A DNA stretch of 64,000 nucleotides from Litoditis marina (Eukaryota > Nematoda > Chromadorea > Rhabditida > Rhabditidae): assembly GCA_964036275.1 (NCBI GenBank), contig OZ038436.1, positions 6,069,482-6,133,481 of the forward strand, read 5' to 3'. Under the pieces are notes generated by a model that worked only from the letters and a program-made list of their open reading frames with translations, had not been told where the DNA came from and did no database searches. Below are positions 24,574-37,549 of this stretch, one piece after another. Both the position numbers and the translations under genes were made by a program. Every line of letters begins with the position of its first letter. The first letter of the stretch is position 1.

Positions 24574-24640
24574 AATGTTTCAATGTTCTTGGCATGATTT
24601 ACGATTACGGTAGTCTCATTGCGGCTTTATTTTTGTCAAC
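24574..24640 (+). ncRNA. Weak candidate 21U-RNA gene without a TATA-like box
   Basis: CACTCAAATGTTTCA at 24569-24582 fits the extended core, and CATT ends at 24620 with the standard spacing. The box region reads 'ggcatgattt' and is not TATA-like. Confidence 0.25.
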
Positions 24641-24921
24641 ACGTCAGCCGACCAAATTTTTAAAAATTAATTTTTTAAATCTCCATTTTTATTCAAATTA
24701 TTCACTTGTTCTCATCTCATTGTTTGTTTCTCTTTAACTTCATTCAAAAAGGTGGCAGATTCTATTATGTTCTGTTTGTTCTATTTGAATGCTTGTCACG
24801 TATGAACAAATAAGTTTTCTCAAGATTGTCCAATCCACCCCAACGGGAGACGGGAAAATTCGTGCATTTTCGCCGTTTTTTGGTGAGAATTGGTTAATTT
24901 ATTCCAATGTTTCAGTGGTGC

Positions 24922-27900
24922 ATGGAGACGTGGGTCATATGCTGCGTCTCTGCTCTCGGGACCTGTTTGACCTGGCAGGGATACGCGTTTCTCAGGTCAG
25001 TTTTCTCACACTTCAAAGATGAATTCCGAGTTAACTGAAGGAAAAATTAGATGGTCTTCACCTCGGACAAATTACAATGTCCGTACGTCAGTAAAATTCT
25101 TCAATACGTTAGCAAAATGCGGAAAATAGACCCATTTTCTGCTGAATTAGGGGAAGGTAGTCATTTAAATGCTGATCATAAATGTTCACGTATTTAAGTC
25201 GAAAACGAGGTACTTTTGATGAATAGTCACACTTTACTAGGACTTTAGAAGAAGAAATGTAGAAACTTAATGCAGTACAGCCAGACGTTTACAATTTTTG
25301 GACGACTCTCTAAATTGTGGGTGACAGAACGGGAAATGGTGTAAATATTTATTTTTTGGGTGATCAAAATGATATTTTTATGTTCAAAATCAAGATAATC
25401 ACCCAATTTCGACGAAATTTTAGGTGATTATCTGAATTTTTGAAGTTTTTCATGAATATTGGGCGACCAAAGTTCAGACGTCGTCTAGGGTTGCATACGT
25501 CTGAGTACAGCTATCCGATACGTCACAAAAATGCTGAAGCCGATTCTCTTTTTGCCAATTTCGGGAAAAGTTTACTTATTTTAATCGAACGAGATATTTT
25601 CGATGAATGGTCACATTTTACTGGTATGTAGATTGTAAAATAAACGTAGAAAGTAGAAAACTAACTAATATATATCCTGCGCCTGAACTTTTTTGCTGAA
25701 AACAAAGGAATTCGTCTGTTTTTGATGCAAAAACATGAATTTGCACGTGTTTCAATCTGAAACGAACTAATTTTTCGTTAATCAGTCACACTTCACTGGT
25801 GTTTGGGTCACAAATAAAGGTTGTATGTTTCAGACGTCATATAAGTACGACGGTCAACTGTTGGTTCTGCAACCAAGACACTCGGGTCGACTACAAAAGA
25901 CGGAACTCCTTCACGTGTCCCCATTGCGAACAATACAATGGATTCGATGAGTCGGGAGATTACAATAGAAAGATTCCTGGGCAGTACAGTCCCTGTGCTT
26001 CTCAGAGAAGGTGGGTTGTGTTGATATAAGTTATAATATAATAATGTTATATATTAAAAAGTGGACATGCATGATACATGGGTAACCCCGGGTATAAACT
26101 ATAAACCCAGAAAGTTCAGCTAATGGGCCCCTGTGCTTCTCAGAGAAGGTGGGTTGTGTTATGATATAAAATATAATCAAGAGTGAACATCCGAAAATAC
26201 AGCAAAAAAACTGTCGAAATTTGGCTAAAATTAAACGTGCACCTTTAACTTTCTCACAATAGCTAGAAAAATTCAACTTTTTGTGACATTACACATTCAC
26301 ACGTTACTGGAACAGGTGTGCGGGCGGGGGCCAATTCTACAACTAACCCGGTTTTTAGGTAACCTAACCTTTTTTGGTATCCTTTTTCTCAGGTTACTTG
26401 AGTAGGTAACCTCTAAGTAACCGTCAAACCAAAATCGGGTTACCTTCAAAATTAACAATAAAAACGAGTTTACAAGCCAATTTTGAGGGGAACCTGTTTT
26501 TGGTTTTAGGTTACTTTCCGGTTATCACCGAAGTAACCTGAAAAAAGGGTTAGGTTACCTAAAAAGCCGATTAGATAGAGAATTCACCGCGGGCGGGTTA
26601 TATTAAGATAATAATAGTCCTGGTTATAAAACCAGAATGTTCGTTGAATGGGCTTCGTTTTAGCCAAAACTGGAGAAGTTTGGCTGAAATCACACCATAA
26701 TACTATTCATAATACAATTCTAGATAAGGGCCCTTTCTTTCATTGGATTCAAATGCATATAAATTCTCGGTTTATCAGCAGAAATAGGCATATTCTCAGC
26801 GTATTGGCCAGAAATTAGTTCTTTTTTTGCGAATTTGTCTGACTATTAGGATCACTCAACTGGTGTATGATTTTATTCCATACAAGAGTGTACATGCATT
26901 TGAAACCCTGGTCAAAATGGGCTAGTTTTAGCCAAAACTGGAGAAGCGTGGCTAAAATTAGACGGTTTTGGCCATAGGTAAAAAGGGGTCCAACCGGGCT
27001 GTTCAAAAGTGAAGGGGGTCAGACCAATTCTGTGGTTAAAGTGAGGGGAGGAGGGGGGTAGCATCCATTGGCTGGTCTGAGACCAACCAATTGATGCTGC
27101 TCCCGAGTGCTCCCTCCCTTATTGCGCAGCAAGAGTGAATGAGTTCATTTGGTAACTCTTGTGAAAAAGTGAAGGTGGTACCATCTCAGGATGGCACCTT
27201 TTTACTTATGGTTTCGGCAGTTTAATGATAAAAAACACCGATGCTGGTCTGTGAGTTTTGTTACTTTGTTTTTCATAAACTCGCTTATGAAATAGAAGAA
27301 TAGAAAGTACGTGTGTACCTGTGTTCTTTTCAAGGATTAGGCATAGACATACCCCAGTAAGGTTGTCCGAATAGTCAGAAAAAATCTAATAACGGACTAC
27401 ATTTTCGCCGAAAAGAAGACAATCGGTCTACTTTTGATGAAAAACCATGAATTTTCACTTGTTTACATACGAAAACGGACTAATTTTTGTCGCTTAGTCA
27501 GACCTTACTAGTGTTTGGGCATAGAATTATAAAACAGTAGCTCGACTTTCAGAAGTGACATTTTTACGCATTTGAATGCTGCAGGTTCTGTGCCCCAACA
27601 GCGAAGGAACCGGATCTTCTGTCAGACAGACGAGGGAATGGACTGTGCACGCCGTGCAATGAAAAACAGGCCATTATCGTCAGGAAAGTCGGCAATTTCG
27701 AGCCTATTTGTGAGGTATGTTTTTTTATATTAACCTATTTAAAATTAACCTTTTCATTTTTGCAACTGAGGATCTGGAATATGTCATGTCAATGGAGTCA
27801 ATTAACATATTGGGTAACTTTGTCATCATTGAGCATGATCTACAATTTTGTCACCATACAACTAGTTGTTCGTTGACTTTTAAAAATGTGAACACCACCC

Positions 27901-30900
27901 ATTTTCGAGAATTCACCGATTAGTTTGTCGGAATTAGTCGTTTTCTAAGTCACGATACATTTTTATACACAATTATATCACGGTGTTTTCTTCTTATTGC
28001 CTCATTCTCCGTCTGATGTAAATGTGAGACCGAGTGGCATGCAATTTAACCTCACCTCAATGTTTCAAGGCGAAATGGGAGGAAGAACTGGAGGATTTCC
28101 GGTATCGCCTGAACAAACTCTATCCGCTGTGCGCCCAATGCACATTGAACTCGCACACACGGCTACAAAATGATAAGGTATGTTACTTTAAGTAATAACT
28201 TGTACATTTCCGCTTTATTCGCATACACCAGTAAGGTATGACTATTCTGCGAAAAGGTACCCGTTATTAAATATAGATAGTAATATAAAAAATACGTGAA
28301 AATTCAATTTTTTGCTCAGAAAATTATGTTTTCCCGTTTTTGAAAAAAGAGGAGTCTGTTTATCCATTTGTTTGTTCTAGTTAATCAGACAATTTTACTG
28401 CAGATCAATGTTAGCGGTTCGATGAAAAATGATGAAGTTTGGCATATTTATCAAGGAAGGATTCAAAAGTAGAAATATATATATGGTAAATAGAAATATA
28501 CATGGTAAATACGTACAATTGACTGTTTTCTCTAGTACGGTGAAATAGGGGAATACGAATAAGGATAATCTGATTGTTTTCTTTGAAATTGTCATACTTT
28601 CTGTCAATGTTCTCATTTCCAGATCAAATACTCGTATTTGCTGTCAATCAAGGACAGAGTTGGACCTTCTGTTGCCAATGCATGTCGTACTGTCACCAAA
28701 ATGGCTTCCAAGGTAACTTTTTTCAATTTCACGCTGTAATCACCAATTTAGACTTTTCTCATGATAGACTCGTGAAAAATTAGTCGAATTATGAGAATAG
28801 GCCATTTTTTTTCGATTTCTGCGAAAAATGAGCCCGGTATGCTATTTTCTAGGCTTGTGACCAATGACCATTCGGACAGTTTCACTCCTATGATGTATGA
28901 GTGCTATACAGTTTGTACTTTTCACCTTTCACGACCGGCCTTCTTGATGTGACCAATTTGTTTTTCGTCGGTCCAAAATTATGATTTCACTCCCAAAATA
29001 GGCGAATTCAGCCGTATCCACCCATAATTCGTTGAGCAGAAGAAGCTCGTTATTCATTTTTCTTCCGGCTACTTGGAGAAAGTGGGTGAATATGTTTTCA
29101 GATGACACGTGGGGACCGCCGTCATTTTTTCTCTGGCGGATTCACGGCGATTTCGGCCCAATTGACTACATTGGCCTGTGCCGGAGCGCTGTTTGTGGCA
29201 CATCTCAGCTATCTACAGGAGGTGCGGTACAAGTTTCTTTTGGCTAATTTCTGATTTGTCCCTCGGCTATCTACGAGGTTTTTTGATCGAAACATGGCAA
29301 ACTATCGGATTTCATTTTTTTCATTTGCGAAAAGGTAGCCCGTTTCCGATTTTTTCTGGATATTCGGACAACCTTACTGGAGTGTGGTATTCACTATAAC
29401 CTATTCTCCCCTTCTTCTTTCGAATATTACACAATATAACAATTAGCCTGTTTTCACTGTTCGCCTTGGGCCTTGAATTTCATTTCACTTTTTGGGCTAA
29501 TATCCTGTCAGCGCAGGTTTTGTAATAAAGGCGCCAGGCCAGACTGTCAGAACAGGAATCGCTGTTTGAATTGTTTGCAATTGAGAAATTTGCGCATTAG
29601 CTAACAACAATATATGCGTTGTAACGTACTGAAATGTTTCATGCTATATTTATAGCAAGCATTTCGAAATACTATTAATGCTTCTGAGTAATACGTATTA
29701 CTAAAATTTAAAGCACCAGTCTGTTCATTCAATGTTATATGGGACTGAACATTATATTATCATTATTATTATAACTATAATATAATTTCAGGATGCTAGT
29801 GTAGACCTGATCTCTCTCCCGCCAGTCCTTCAAATGATCCTTCCATATGTGTTGGCCGCCGCACTTCAACTGGGAATCGCCGCGTTCGTAATGCATTTGA
29901 CTGCATTTATGTTCAACAGGTCAGACTACAAACTACAGAATGTACACACTCCATCAAAACTGTGCGAATATCAAGAAATATTGGATAAACCATTTTATTG
30001 GCAAATACAGGTTGATGTTACCAGACATCTGTTATTTTTTTTGTTCACGCGTTGTTTAACACTTTCACACGCGGTGTGACCATACACCAGTAAGATACTT
30101 TGATACTAAGATACCAGTAGGATAGACTGATCGTCAAAAGATACCTTGTTTGAATGTTTTAGTTCGGTGGAAAACGTGAAAATTCGCGATTTTTAACAAA
30201 AATATACAGATAATCTCGTTTTTGGCGTGAAAATTGCCCGTTTTCCGGTTCTTAAGCTACTCGGACAGCCTTAATGGGGCTACCAAAGTTTTTTGGATTC
30301 CGATATTAATGTAATTTTGGAATATTTTCCAGATGTCGACCGAATCTTCCCGATTTGCTTCTCCCGTTTTTCGTGGCCATTTACATCTGCTCCTACGCCT
30401 TTCCCGAGCAGGTAACCATATCTATTATTATTTATTCCTGCATTTATAAAACATGGAACGGAACAAGAAGTTTTACAAGATGTTAGGAATAAACTGAGAC
30501 CCCAAAGGGAAGAGAGCATAACTCTCTCATCTTCGGATTGAGGGGAGCTTTTTAGAAAAACAGTTGATTTCTCGCATCATCATCATCTATTGGAGCGCAT
30601 ATGGAATGTTCTCAAATAAAACAGCTACATCAATAACGTCTAGATAGGTCTTAAACTGAAACCATACTACAGAAATCTGGTCAAAATGGCGACAAATTGT
30701 CGAAAAACTAAAACAGACTGCGTTTTTGGGGAGAAATGTTGCGATTCTGACAGAAATACATACATGACATTTGTCGTACTTGAATCGAAAAACGAGTACC
30801 TTCTAGTGGAGTAGTCACAACGTACTGGTGTTTGCATTTGACATTCCAAGGTGGAAGCAATTTATTGGACAACGAGTAAGTTTGGCTTTGAAAAGAGAAT

Positions 30901-33900
30901 TTTACCAGCCCAAAATTTGGTCAGCCTTGGAAATGACGCAATCTGAAACTTACGTAAAGTAGATTTTCATCGAATCTACTAATCCGCGACGAAATCATTG
31001 TATTTTGTACCTTGTACCTTGTACTTTGCTGTTCCAGAAATACCGCGAGGACCTGGCCGTCTGTCGTTGTGCGTTCGCGGCTTTCATGGTCATTCTCTCA
31101 ACCGCCGTCACTTTTGTCCCCCGCAAAAAATTGCACAAAAAACGACCGAATCGGATACTTTCGAGGTTTGTTTATTTTTCTAGTTTTCAGGGTGAATTCT
31201 AAGTTCGTATCCAATATTTTTCATAGAATATAGAAAACTCGTTTACTTTTATTAAGGTATAGATATTTACTGGAAGTCCGGAAAAGAGCGGAAACTGCCA
31301 TAGTGATGAACTGGTGTGCTTAGGTTTTCGTTTAACACATCGCATTCGAATGTTTTGGCAGCTTCTCTTATATGCGTCCACTCGTTCCGATATCAGTGCT
31401 CAGTGTATCATCAACGTTTTTGTCAACAGATTCGCAATTATTTTATCCTTATTCAAATAATGTGGCACCTGCTCTTCAGAGAAAGTGAGAAATAAAAAAA
31501 AGGTCATCTAGCTTATGTTCAATGCCATTCATACGTGAAAAAGGTTCAGATCAGGGCACAGGTCGAAAAAAGTGAGCATGAGCATCCCCAAAAAGTAAGA
31601 ATATTTCATTGAAAAACAAAAACACGAAATATTTTTTATTTCACCGAGAATATGTAACATTACCCAAAAAGTGGGGGTCAAAATCAGGCAAAAGTGAACA
31701 TTGGTCAACATCAAAATAAGGGGGTGTTTTTATGATGCCATTCAAACTACTATGAACGTGTGAAGCCTGAAAACGAACAATTTACCCCCCACACCACAAA
31801 ACTGATGACATTTTGTGTTTTACGCGTTTAAAACCACTCTAGTCAGTAAAAAAATCAACACAAAGTCTAGAAAGGTCAAAGGTTGCAAAAATGAGTATGA
31901 GTCGTGAGTCTATTTTGGAGGGGCTATACCCATGGGTTCATAGCGCATCTGAGTGTTTCAGTGCGTTCTCAGTGGCTTCGACTCCCGCCTCTCAATGTTC
32001 GTCCATGAACCAATCTTCTCTTTCCGATCACAATCTATCGAACGGAAATAAGGTGTGCAAGTTTCAGTTCTTTATTTTTTGTAGTTTCATCTTGTTTTTT
32101 TTTCGGGTGAAGTTATGGTGAATTATGGCTCGTATTGAGAACAAACTGCAAAACTGCAATGATTGGTCACTTCTTTCTATCAGACTACTACTTTTTTTCG
32201 AAAACATACTACTTTCTCGCCGAAAATTACAAAAAATTGTCTATTTTCGGTGCAAAATCATCAATTTGCACGTGTTCAAGTCTGAAAACGGACTACTTTA
32301 TGTCGAAGAAAAGTCGGACATTACTGGTGTTTGGTGTATAACAATAATTCAATAATGTGCTTTTGTTGTTGCAGGATGGAGGTCCCGTTTTGACGCCTTC
32401 TCTGAGCAGTCGTTTGGAATGGAGAGAAAGACACGCGACTCCCGCCCCCGAAGACAATTCCACTAGCAGATTCGCGCGAGAATGCAGTCCCGGAGAGGTA
32501 GTTGCATACACCAGTAAAGTTGTCCGGCCAGCCAGACAATATTGAAAAACCGGCTACTATTACGCCGAAAACAAGAACATTTGTTCATTTTTGATACGAA
32601 ATCTATAATTTGCACGTAATTCAATAGAAAAACCGACTGCTTTTTGACGAATAGTCAGATCTTACTGGTGTATGGGTAGCTGTTTTACCTTCACCCCCCT
32701 TGAAAATCTGTACCAAATGACTTTTAATTTTGAATGACTTTTTCTCTGGTTGTCTCTTAATTGGTTATTCGTTACAGAACATGGATTGGGAAGAGAGTGC
32801 CTCGGTTGTGCAGCAGAAGTCTCGTTTGACTGCTGGAAGAGAAGCCACCCCTGCTAGAGAATTGGCCCCCTCTCTATTGTCACTCTCTCTGTCGAAGGGC
32901 GGACAACGACCCGGGTAGGCGGTGAAACATTCGAGTGAAATAGAGAGAAATGTTAAAACCACGCAGTGCCAGTGAATGTGAAACGTTGGAGTGATGCACA
33001 TAGGTGCGACTGTGTTTTGGAAAAGAGGTCAATTCTTCCTTTTTGCTTATTCCGCATACCTAAGTCGGTAACCGGAAAGTAACCTGATACAAAAACGGGT
33101 ACCAATGCAACTGAAAATCAAATTTTGGTTTTTTTCGGTTACCCACTCACATAACTGAATGTAAGGTTACCAAAATAGCCGGTTAGATGTGGAAACTTAT
33201 AGAAAAAAAGGATTACATATAACCATTAAATTTACCGTTATGTTTGAAGTGCCAGTTCTCAATTGTGCCAGGAAAGTAAAACATTGGATTGTATACAGCA
33301 ATATGAGACGTTTCCTCGAAATGAGAAGACGGGCAAAAGTGAAACATGGATTGTATGATATTTGTGTGGGTTGGTGCAGAGCCCACTCACATAACCAGTT
33401 AGATATAGGGAAAAAAATATGTGAAAAAAGTTTGTTTTTATATAGAAAAAAGTTTTGTTTCCAGTTCGAGATCTGTGTTTGCGTCGAGTCAGTCTTCCTC
33501 TCTTTTCTCGCCTGCCTCTCCATCTTTGGCGGCCAGACAACGAACGAATTTCCTCTCCTCCAACCCGTTGGTCAGTTTTTCGAGATACCTAATACCTTTG
33601 AAACATTTGAGTGGTTTAGGTAGTGAGATTGGACTGTTTCTCAGATGATATGTCTGATACGTATATGCTAGTTTTATGGTGGTTAGTAGTAGTACTTGTT
33701 GTTTTTATAGTCGGTGTTTTGTATATCTACAATACATTGGTCAGTTTTATGTTTCTTTTTAAACATTTGGGTGCTAGTAAGATCAAAAACCGGGCTATTT
33801 CTCTAGTACTCTATGCATCAATTATTCGAGATCTATTCAGTCAAGTCGTATTTTCCTGAAACATCTGAGTACTGAGTTCATGCAGACAAATTGGACTGTG

Positions 33901-35594
33901 TCTGAAAAACATATTTCTGATATGTACATGGTAGTTATATAGTATGGTTAGTCGTAGTAGGGGCAAACGTAGGGCGACTTTGTTGGATCGTTCATTGATT
34001 CACCCAATTTTCTTTGAAATCGGGCTCTTAATCTACCCCAAATTGTCGAACTTACTGTTGAAAACCTCGGTTTTCGACCAGTTTTCAGTTTAGTAATCTA
34101 GATGAAACTCCTGATTTTCATCAAAATTTTGTTCCCAACATAGTCGCATCGGGTGTGAGTAGGGGTATTTATAGTCGGTGTTTTGTGTATAAATTGGTTA
34201 GTTGTCTTGTTTTTCATACACCTATAAGGTCAGACTATTTGACAAAAGGAGCCTTTTTCCATTCAAATAGACAATATTGAAATTCGCTGGTATTGGCGCG
34301 AAAAAAGGACGATGTGGTGCTTTTCCTGGCTATGCGGAAAAATGTAATGAATATCACTTGAATGTTTCAGCTGACACCATCCTACGCGGCGTCTCGTTTT
34401 TCTGCGACGGCCGGTAATGGGATCGGACGCGCCCCCTCCATGTCAGGGTTTACCTCTGTTAGTCAAATTAGACCGAGGAATGGACAATATACACCGCCTA
34501 GAGGATCGCCCTCGGTTAGTTGAATAAGTTTACAATAATAATAGTAATAACAATAATGAATGGTGGTACAGGAAAATTTACCATGTGATGGTGACGTTTA
34601 ATCGTTCAACCGACATGCTACCAGATCAGAATAAGTTTACAATAATAATAATAATAATAATAAGTATATAACTAGTTTTTGGTCCACCATATTCTAACAC
34701 CGCCTAGAGGATCTCCATTGGTTATTTGACCGATGTAGTTTGATCTTGATATCAAACAACATACACAGCGGCATAGATAACACATTGTAACCATACGTAA
34801 ATTATAGGGTTGTTAATCGAGTTCAAAATTTCGAGTTTTCGAGTTTTGGGAAATTTCGAGTCGAGTTTCGAGTTCGACTTTAACAACCCTAGTAAATTAC
34901 CCCCTTATTCTGATATTGGCTGATGCTAACTTTTACCCGATTTCGATTATGGCATGCTCACTTTTTGGGGTAAATGTTGTAGATTCTAGGCAAAATTATT
35001 AGTATTTTCTGTTTTCGGCCCTGCTCATGCTCAATATTTTTTTGCCTCGATTCGCAACTATTTAACGTATGATTGTAACTGTATTGGCTTGCCTTTGGAA
35101 GATTCGTAGAAGTGAGGTGAGAAGTTGTTTTGGACCATACACCGCTAAGGCCAAAAGGGGGATTCGCGCACAAATCCCGGTAAAAAGTAGGGGAGCGAGC
35201 TGTTAACCAACGAATTTCATACAAAATCAGCTATAATCTTACGGAAAATAGTTGAATGTCGCCGTTTGGGGGGCGCGAGAATTTCGAAATGATAAGAGGC
35301 CCTTGGCGGTGTATCTATCGAACAATTAGAGCACATTTGTCTCAAAATCTAGCGCAAAGTCCAGCAAGTCAATTCAAGTCAATGCCATTCTCAAACTTTT
35401 GCGACGAAAAAACGTCAGCTTGTTTTTGAAAAGTTCTCTTACCCATGTTTCGATTGCAGGAATTCACGTCGATTAGTCAACAGAACGCGGTTTCGTTGAG
35501 TTTTGGTTGGATGTTTTTCGGGGCTCTTTTGATTCTTTCCAGTTTACTTGGAAACATTGCTCTTTTCTATGTTGTTTTCCAGAAAAAGGAATAG
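24922..35594 (+). CDS. samp-1: SAMP1/TMEM201/NET5 inner nuclear membrane protein
   Basis: SAMP1 sits in the inner nuclear membrane and works with LINC-complex proteins and lamins in nuclear positioning. Exons: 24922-24995, 25834-26010, 27585-27714, 28070-28177, 28623-28712, 29102-29221, 29792-29919, 30333-30411, 31038-31165, 31962-32052, 32375-32497, 32778-32914, 33465-33570, 34371-34514, 35460-35594. Phases agree throughout and give about 589 residues (human about 666). The ATG lies 6 bases behind a TTTCAG with no upstream exon, as for spliced-leader addition. The short N-terminus has a hydrophobic segment (WVICCVSALGTCLTW). It is followed by the Ima1-type zinc-binding domain: NCWFCNQDT, FTCPHCEQYNGF, NGLCTPC, YPLCAQC. 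Four hydrophobic segments lie in residues about 215-345, then a Ser/Pro-rich nucleoplasmic tail. The last exon ends with the conserved C-terminal membrane helix (FFGALLILSSLLGNIALFYVVF). Exon 4 uses an unusual TTTCAAG acceptor. Introns are packed with one MITE family. Confidence 0.93.
25990..26175 (+). repeat. Duplicated donor end of samp-1 exon 2
   Basis: 'cctgtgcttctcagagaagg' plus 'tgggttgtgtt' at the exon-2 end (25990-26025) is repeated at 26129-26160. The copy preserves the AAG/gtgggt donor 140 bases downstream of the real one. Confidence 0.8.
26325..26583. mobile_element. 'ggttacc' family MITE, copy 2
   Basis: 'ttctacaactaacccggttt' to 'gccgattagatagagaattc', with inverted GGTTACC motifs between. 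It lies in samp-1 intron 2. Confidence 0.75.
27056..27108. repeat. Near-perfect palindrome
   Basis: 'gggtagcatccattggctgg' is followed at once by its complement 'ccaaccaattgatgctgctccc', with a central TCTGAGA. In RNA it forms a hairpin of about 24 pairs. Confidence 0.75.
27347..27518. mobile_element. Intronic MITE, 'accagtaaggttgtccgaat' family
   Basis: Ends 'ccccagtaaggttgtccgaa' and 'cagaccttactagtgtttggg' are inverted. The interior reads 'cggactacattttcgccgaa', '..atgaattttcac.tgttt' and 'cggacta.tttttgtcg'. This is the most complete of about ten copies or fragments in samp-1 and the next gene. Confidence 0.75.
29633..29699 (+). ncRNA. Candidate 21U-RNA (piRNA) gene in a samp-1 intron
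   Basis: AATGTTTCA at 29633, TATATTTATA box, TAAT with its T at 29679. The predicted 21-mer is 29679-29699, in sense orientation between samp-1 exons 29102-29221 and 29792-29919. Confidence 0.45.
32504..32675. mobile_element. 'accagtaaggttgtccgaat' MITE next to a samp-1 donor site
   Basis: Full copy with ends 'gcatacaccagtaaagttgt' and 'agatcttactggtgtatggg'. It begins only 6 bases after the donor of exon 32375-32497, so it inserted immediately beside a functional splice site. Confidence 0.75.
33061..33190. mobile_element. 'ggttacc' family MITE fragment
   Basis: 'cggtaaccggaaagtaacct' to 'ggttaccaaaatagccggtt'. It is one end plus part of the interior, in a samp-1 intron. Confidence 0.55.
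33633..33700 (+). ncRNA. Weak candidate 21U-RNA gene
   Basis: ACTGTTTC at 33633, weak box 'gatatg', TGGT ending at 33680. It lies in a samp-1 intron stretch that is itself duplicated at about 33885-33960, where the core has mutated to 'actgtgtc'. Confidence 0.2.
34480..34735 (+). repeat. Duplicated donor end of samp-1 exon 34371-34514
   Basis: 'acaccgcctagaggatcgcc' plus 'ctcggttagtt' at the exon end recurs at 34698-34730 as 'acaccgcctagaggatctcc' plus 'attggttattt'. The intervening 'aagtttacaataataat' is also doubled (34527 and 34632). Confidence 0.8.
34806..34891. mobile_element. Short 'agggttgttaa' hairpin MITE
   Basis: 86 bases beginning 'agggttgttaatcgagttc' and ending 'tcgactttaacaaccct', flanked by TA. 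The interior is inverted 'tcgagtt' repeats. Confidence 0.7.
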
Positions 35595-35887
35595 AAACTC
35601 TAGGTTTCTGCTCATTTTTGTTGTTTTTGAGATCTCATTTCACTTTTTGTAGGTCAATTGGGCCTTGTAATAGGTTTTAATAGCTTTTTCTAGAATATAA
35701 TATACATTCAAGTTGAAAATAGGTTAAGTAACCAGAAAATATGGTCAAATTGAAGTATTTCCCCACTTGTGCAGTAGAATGTTGTAGTTTGACATAGGAT
35801 TCTTAATTGTATTTTTATTTTGAAAATGTTGTTAATTCTAGCGTCTTGTGTTATGGAGATTTTGTGAGTAGTTGTTGAGATATTGTT

Positions 35888-36911
35888 GGTTATTACTGGT
35901 CCTGTACAACGTGTTGTTTGTTTGTGAGAAGATTTATAAACTAGTTCATCTCAATGTTTCTGGTGTTCTATATAAGTCAAGGGTTTCGTTCCCAGCTGGT
36001 TTACTTCAATTTGATGTTCCAAAGATAAATATTCAGTTCTTGCAAAAAAGTTGAGACTAAATTAAACTTTTAATGTTTAGAAGTAAGTTGTAGTTTACTT
36101 TAATTAAGAAATTTCGCTAACCAAGGGAAACGATTAGCTGCACAGGAGAATGCTTTTATTTTTGCTATCTAAGTAGGTGCAAAGTTGAGAAATTCGACGT
36201 GTTTTAGACGAAATGTGAACATCTTTTGTAAGCCTTCTATAACTAGTAATTTATTTTCTTTCTGTGTCAACATAGTTTTGTTTCCATTCAGTGCATTCCC
36301 GCCTTTGCAGTGTATTTTGTCAGGTCCAGCCGTGTTTGTATTTTGATCTTTGATCTCGTTCTTTTCCGTCGAAACATGTTATTTCATGTCTCAAACTACA
36401 GCTAATGATCTTATTCCTTCAGTGTATGTACCTGACGTACGTGCAACATGGGGGCTGCACGACTAGAATGCTCGTCATGTCGCCGGCTAGTAGCCAGTTG
36501 AGATGCGCCGACTGCGATGCGCTGTTTCAGGTCGGTTAAACATATAGTTTGTAGTTTGCTCAGAGGGGACCACAGGTTGCACCGGCCGTGCAACTTTTCT
36601 AAGGGAGGTGGGTCGTAAAGGCTCCGCGAAGAGTCGAACATGTGAAAATATTTAATTTTTCATCAAAAGTAGACCGATTTTCTTATTTTCGGCGAAAAAG
36701 TAGTCCGTTTTTTCCAATTTTTCTGACTATTTGGACAAGTTTACTGGTGTATGTGCACCGTTGAAGCCTTTTCCATCTGAGCGATCTTTTCACGTGAACT
36801 CCAGCTGGGAACGAAACCCTTGACTTATATAGAACACCAGAAACATTGAAATGAACTAGTTTGTAAATCTTCTCACAAACAAACAACACGTTGTACAGGA
36901 CCAGTAATAAC
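35888..36911. repeat. Inverted duplication of about 110 bp flanking the first exon of the MKRN2OS-like gene
   Basis: Left arm 35888-35998 ('ggttattactggtcctgtac' to 'ttcgttcccagctgg') is repeated in reverse at 36802-36911 with very few differences. The arms enclose the first coding exon (36426-36530). Each arm carries an AATGTTTC...TATATAAG unit. Confidence 0.85.
35953..36020 (+). ncRNA. Candidate 21U-RNA (piRNA) gene in an inverted-repeat arm
   Basis: AATGTTTC at 35953, TATATAAG box at 35969-35976, TGGT with its T at 36000. The predicted 21-mer is 36000-36020. The mirror copy (core 36847-36840, minus strand) has the box, but the start signal reads TGGA, so it has lost the 5' U. Confidence 0.45.
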
Positions 36912-37506
36912 CTACAGCAAACATACAAACTTTTCTTTCACTGCAAACTTCAAGCTGGTCGACAACACCTGCATAATTTTATTCAAATGAAAGTTCAGTC
37001 AGTGATCACGGGAATGAAAAAAATTAGCCGTATCTGTGTGTAGTCTGATCTGTATCCACAGCGCTATTTCATAGTATCAAAGTACAAATATAACGGATAA
37101 GTACAATTCGTGAATATTTACATTTTTCTATTTTTAACCGATCTATTTTCTAAAGTTGAATGTTTTTGTTCAGGCTGAGAGTTGGTCGGACAATCCCCTG
37201 CCATGCCCGTTCATTGAACAGGTTCGTATTTCTCTGGTTTCGAAGAATCTCTGTTTTCTATACTCACTATAGTTTGTTTCACCCACTTATAACTCTCTAC
37301 AGTAATTTGTTCAAACTTGAAGGTCGAAGTGTGGTACGTTTACACTTTTGGATTTTTTACAAAGTTCACGTTATTTTTGCACATTTACTACTACAAAATC
37401 TGAAAGTTTGAAAGCAAAATGACAAATTATTCATTAGACAAAGCTTCCTGAGTAGTTGACGAATTACTGTAGAAGGACAACGATTGGTGAAACAGAGTAT
37501 CTCTCT

Positions 37507-37549
<43 letters not shown>

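Larger units (their letters stand above)
22225..24921. other. Intergenic region between the TBC gene and samp-1
   Basis: AATAAA at about 22559 is a plausible polyadenylation signal for the TBC gene. No exon is supported. The region holds a candidate 21U-RNA on the minus strand at 22946-23012, a weaker one at 24574, and a fold-back repeat at 23953-24185. Confidence 0.5.

Noticed and set aside
33189..33623. 144-codon open frame in samp-1
   Set aside because: It starts inside intron sequence and overlaps exon 33465-33570 in a different frame from the one that fits the conserved SPASPSLAARQ segment.
36456..36500. Frame starting MGAARLECSSCRR in the first exon of the MKRN2OS-like gene
   Set aside because: It closes after 17 codons. 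The other frame stays open to the donor and matches the family (LRCADCDALF).
36800..36847. Minus-strand piRNA unit mirrored from 35953
   Set aside because: The start signal reads TGGA, so the predicted 5' U is lost although the core and box are intact.
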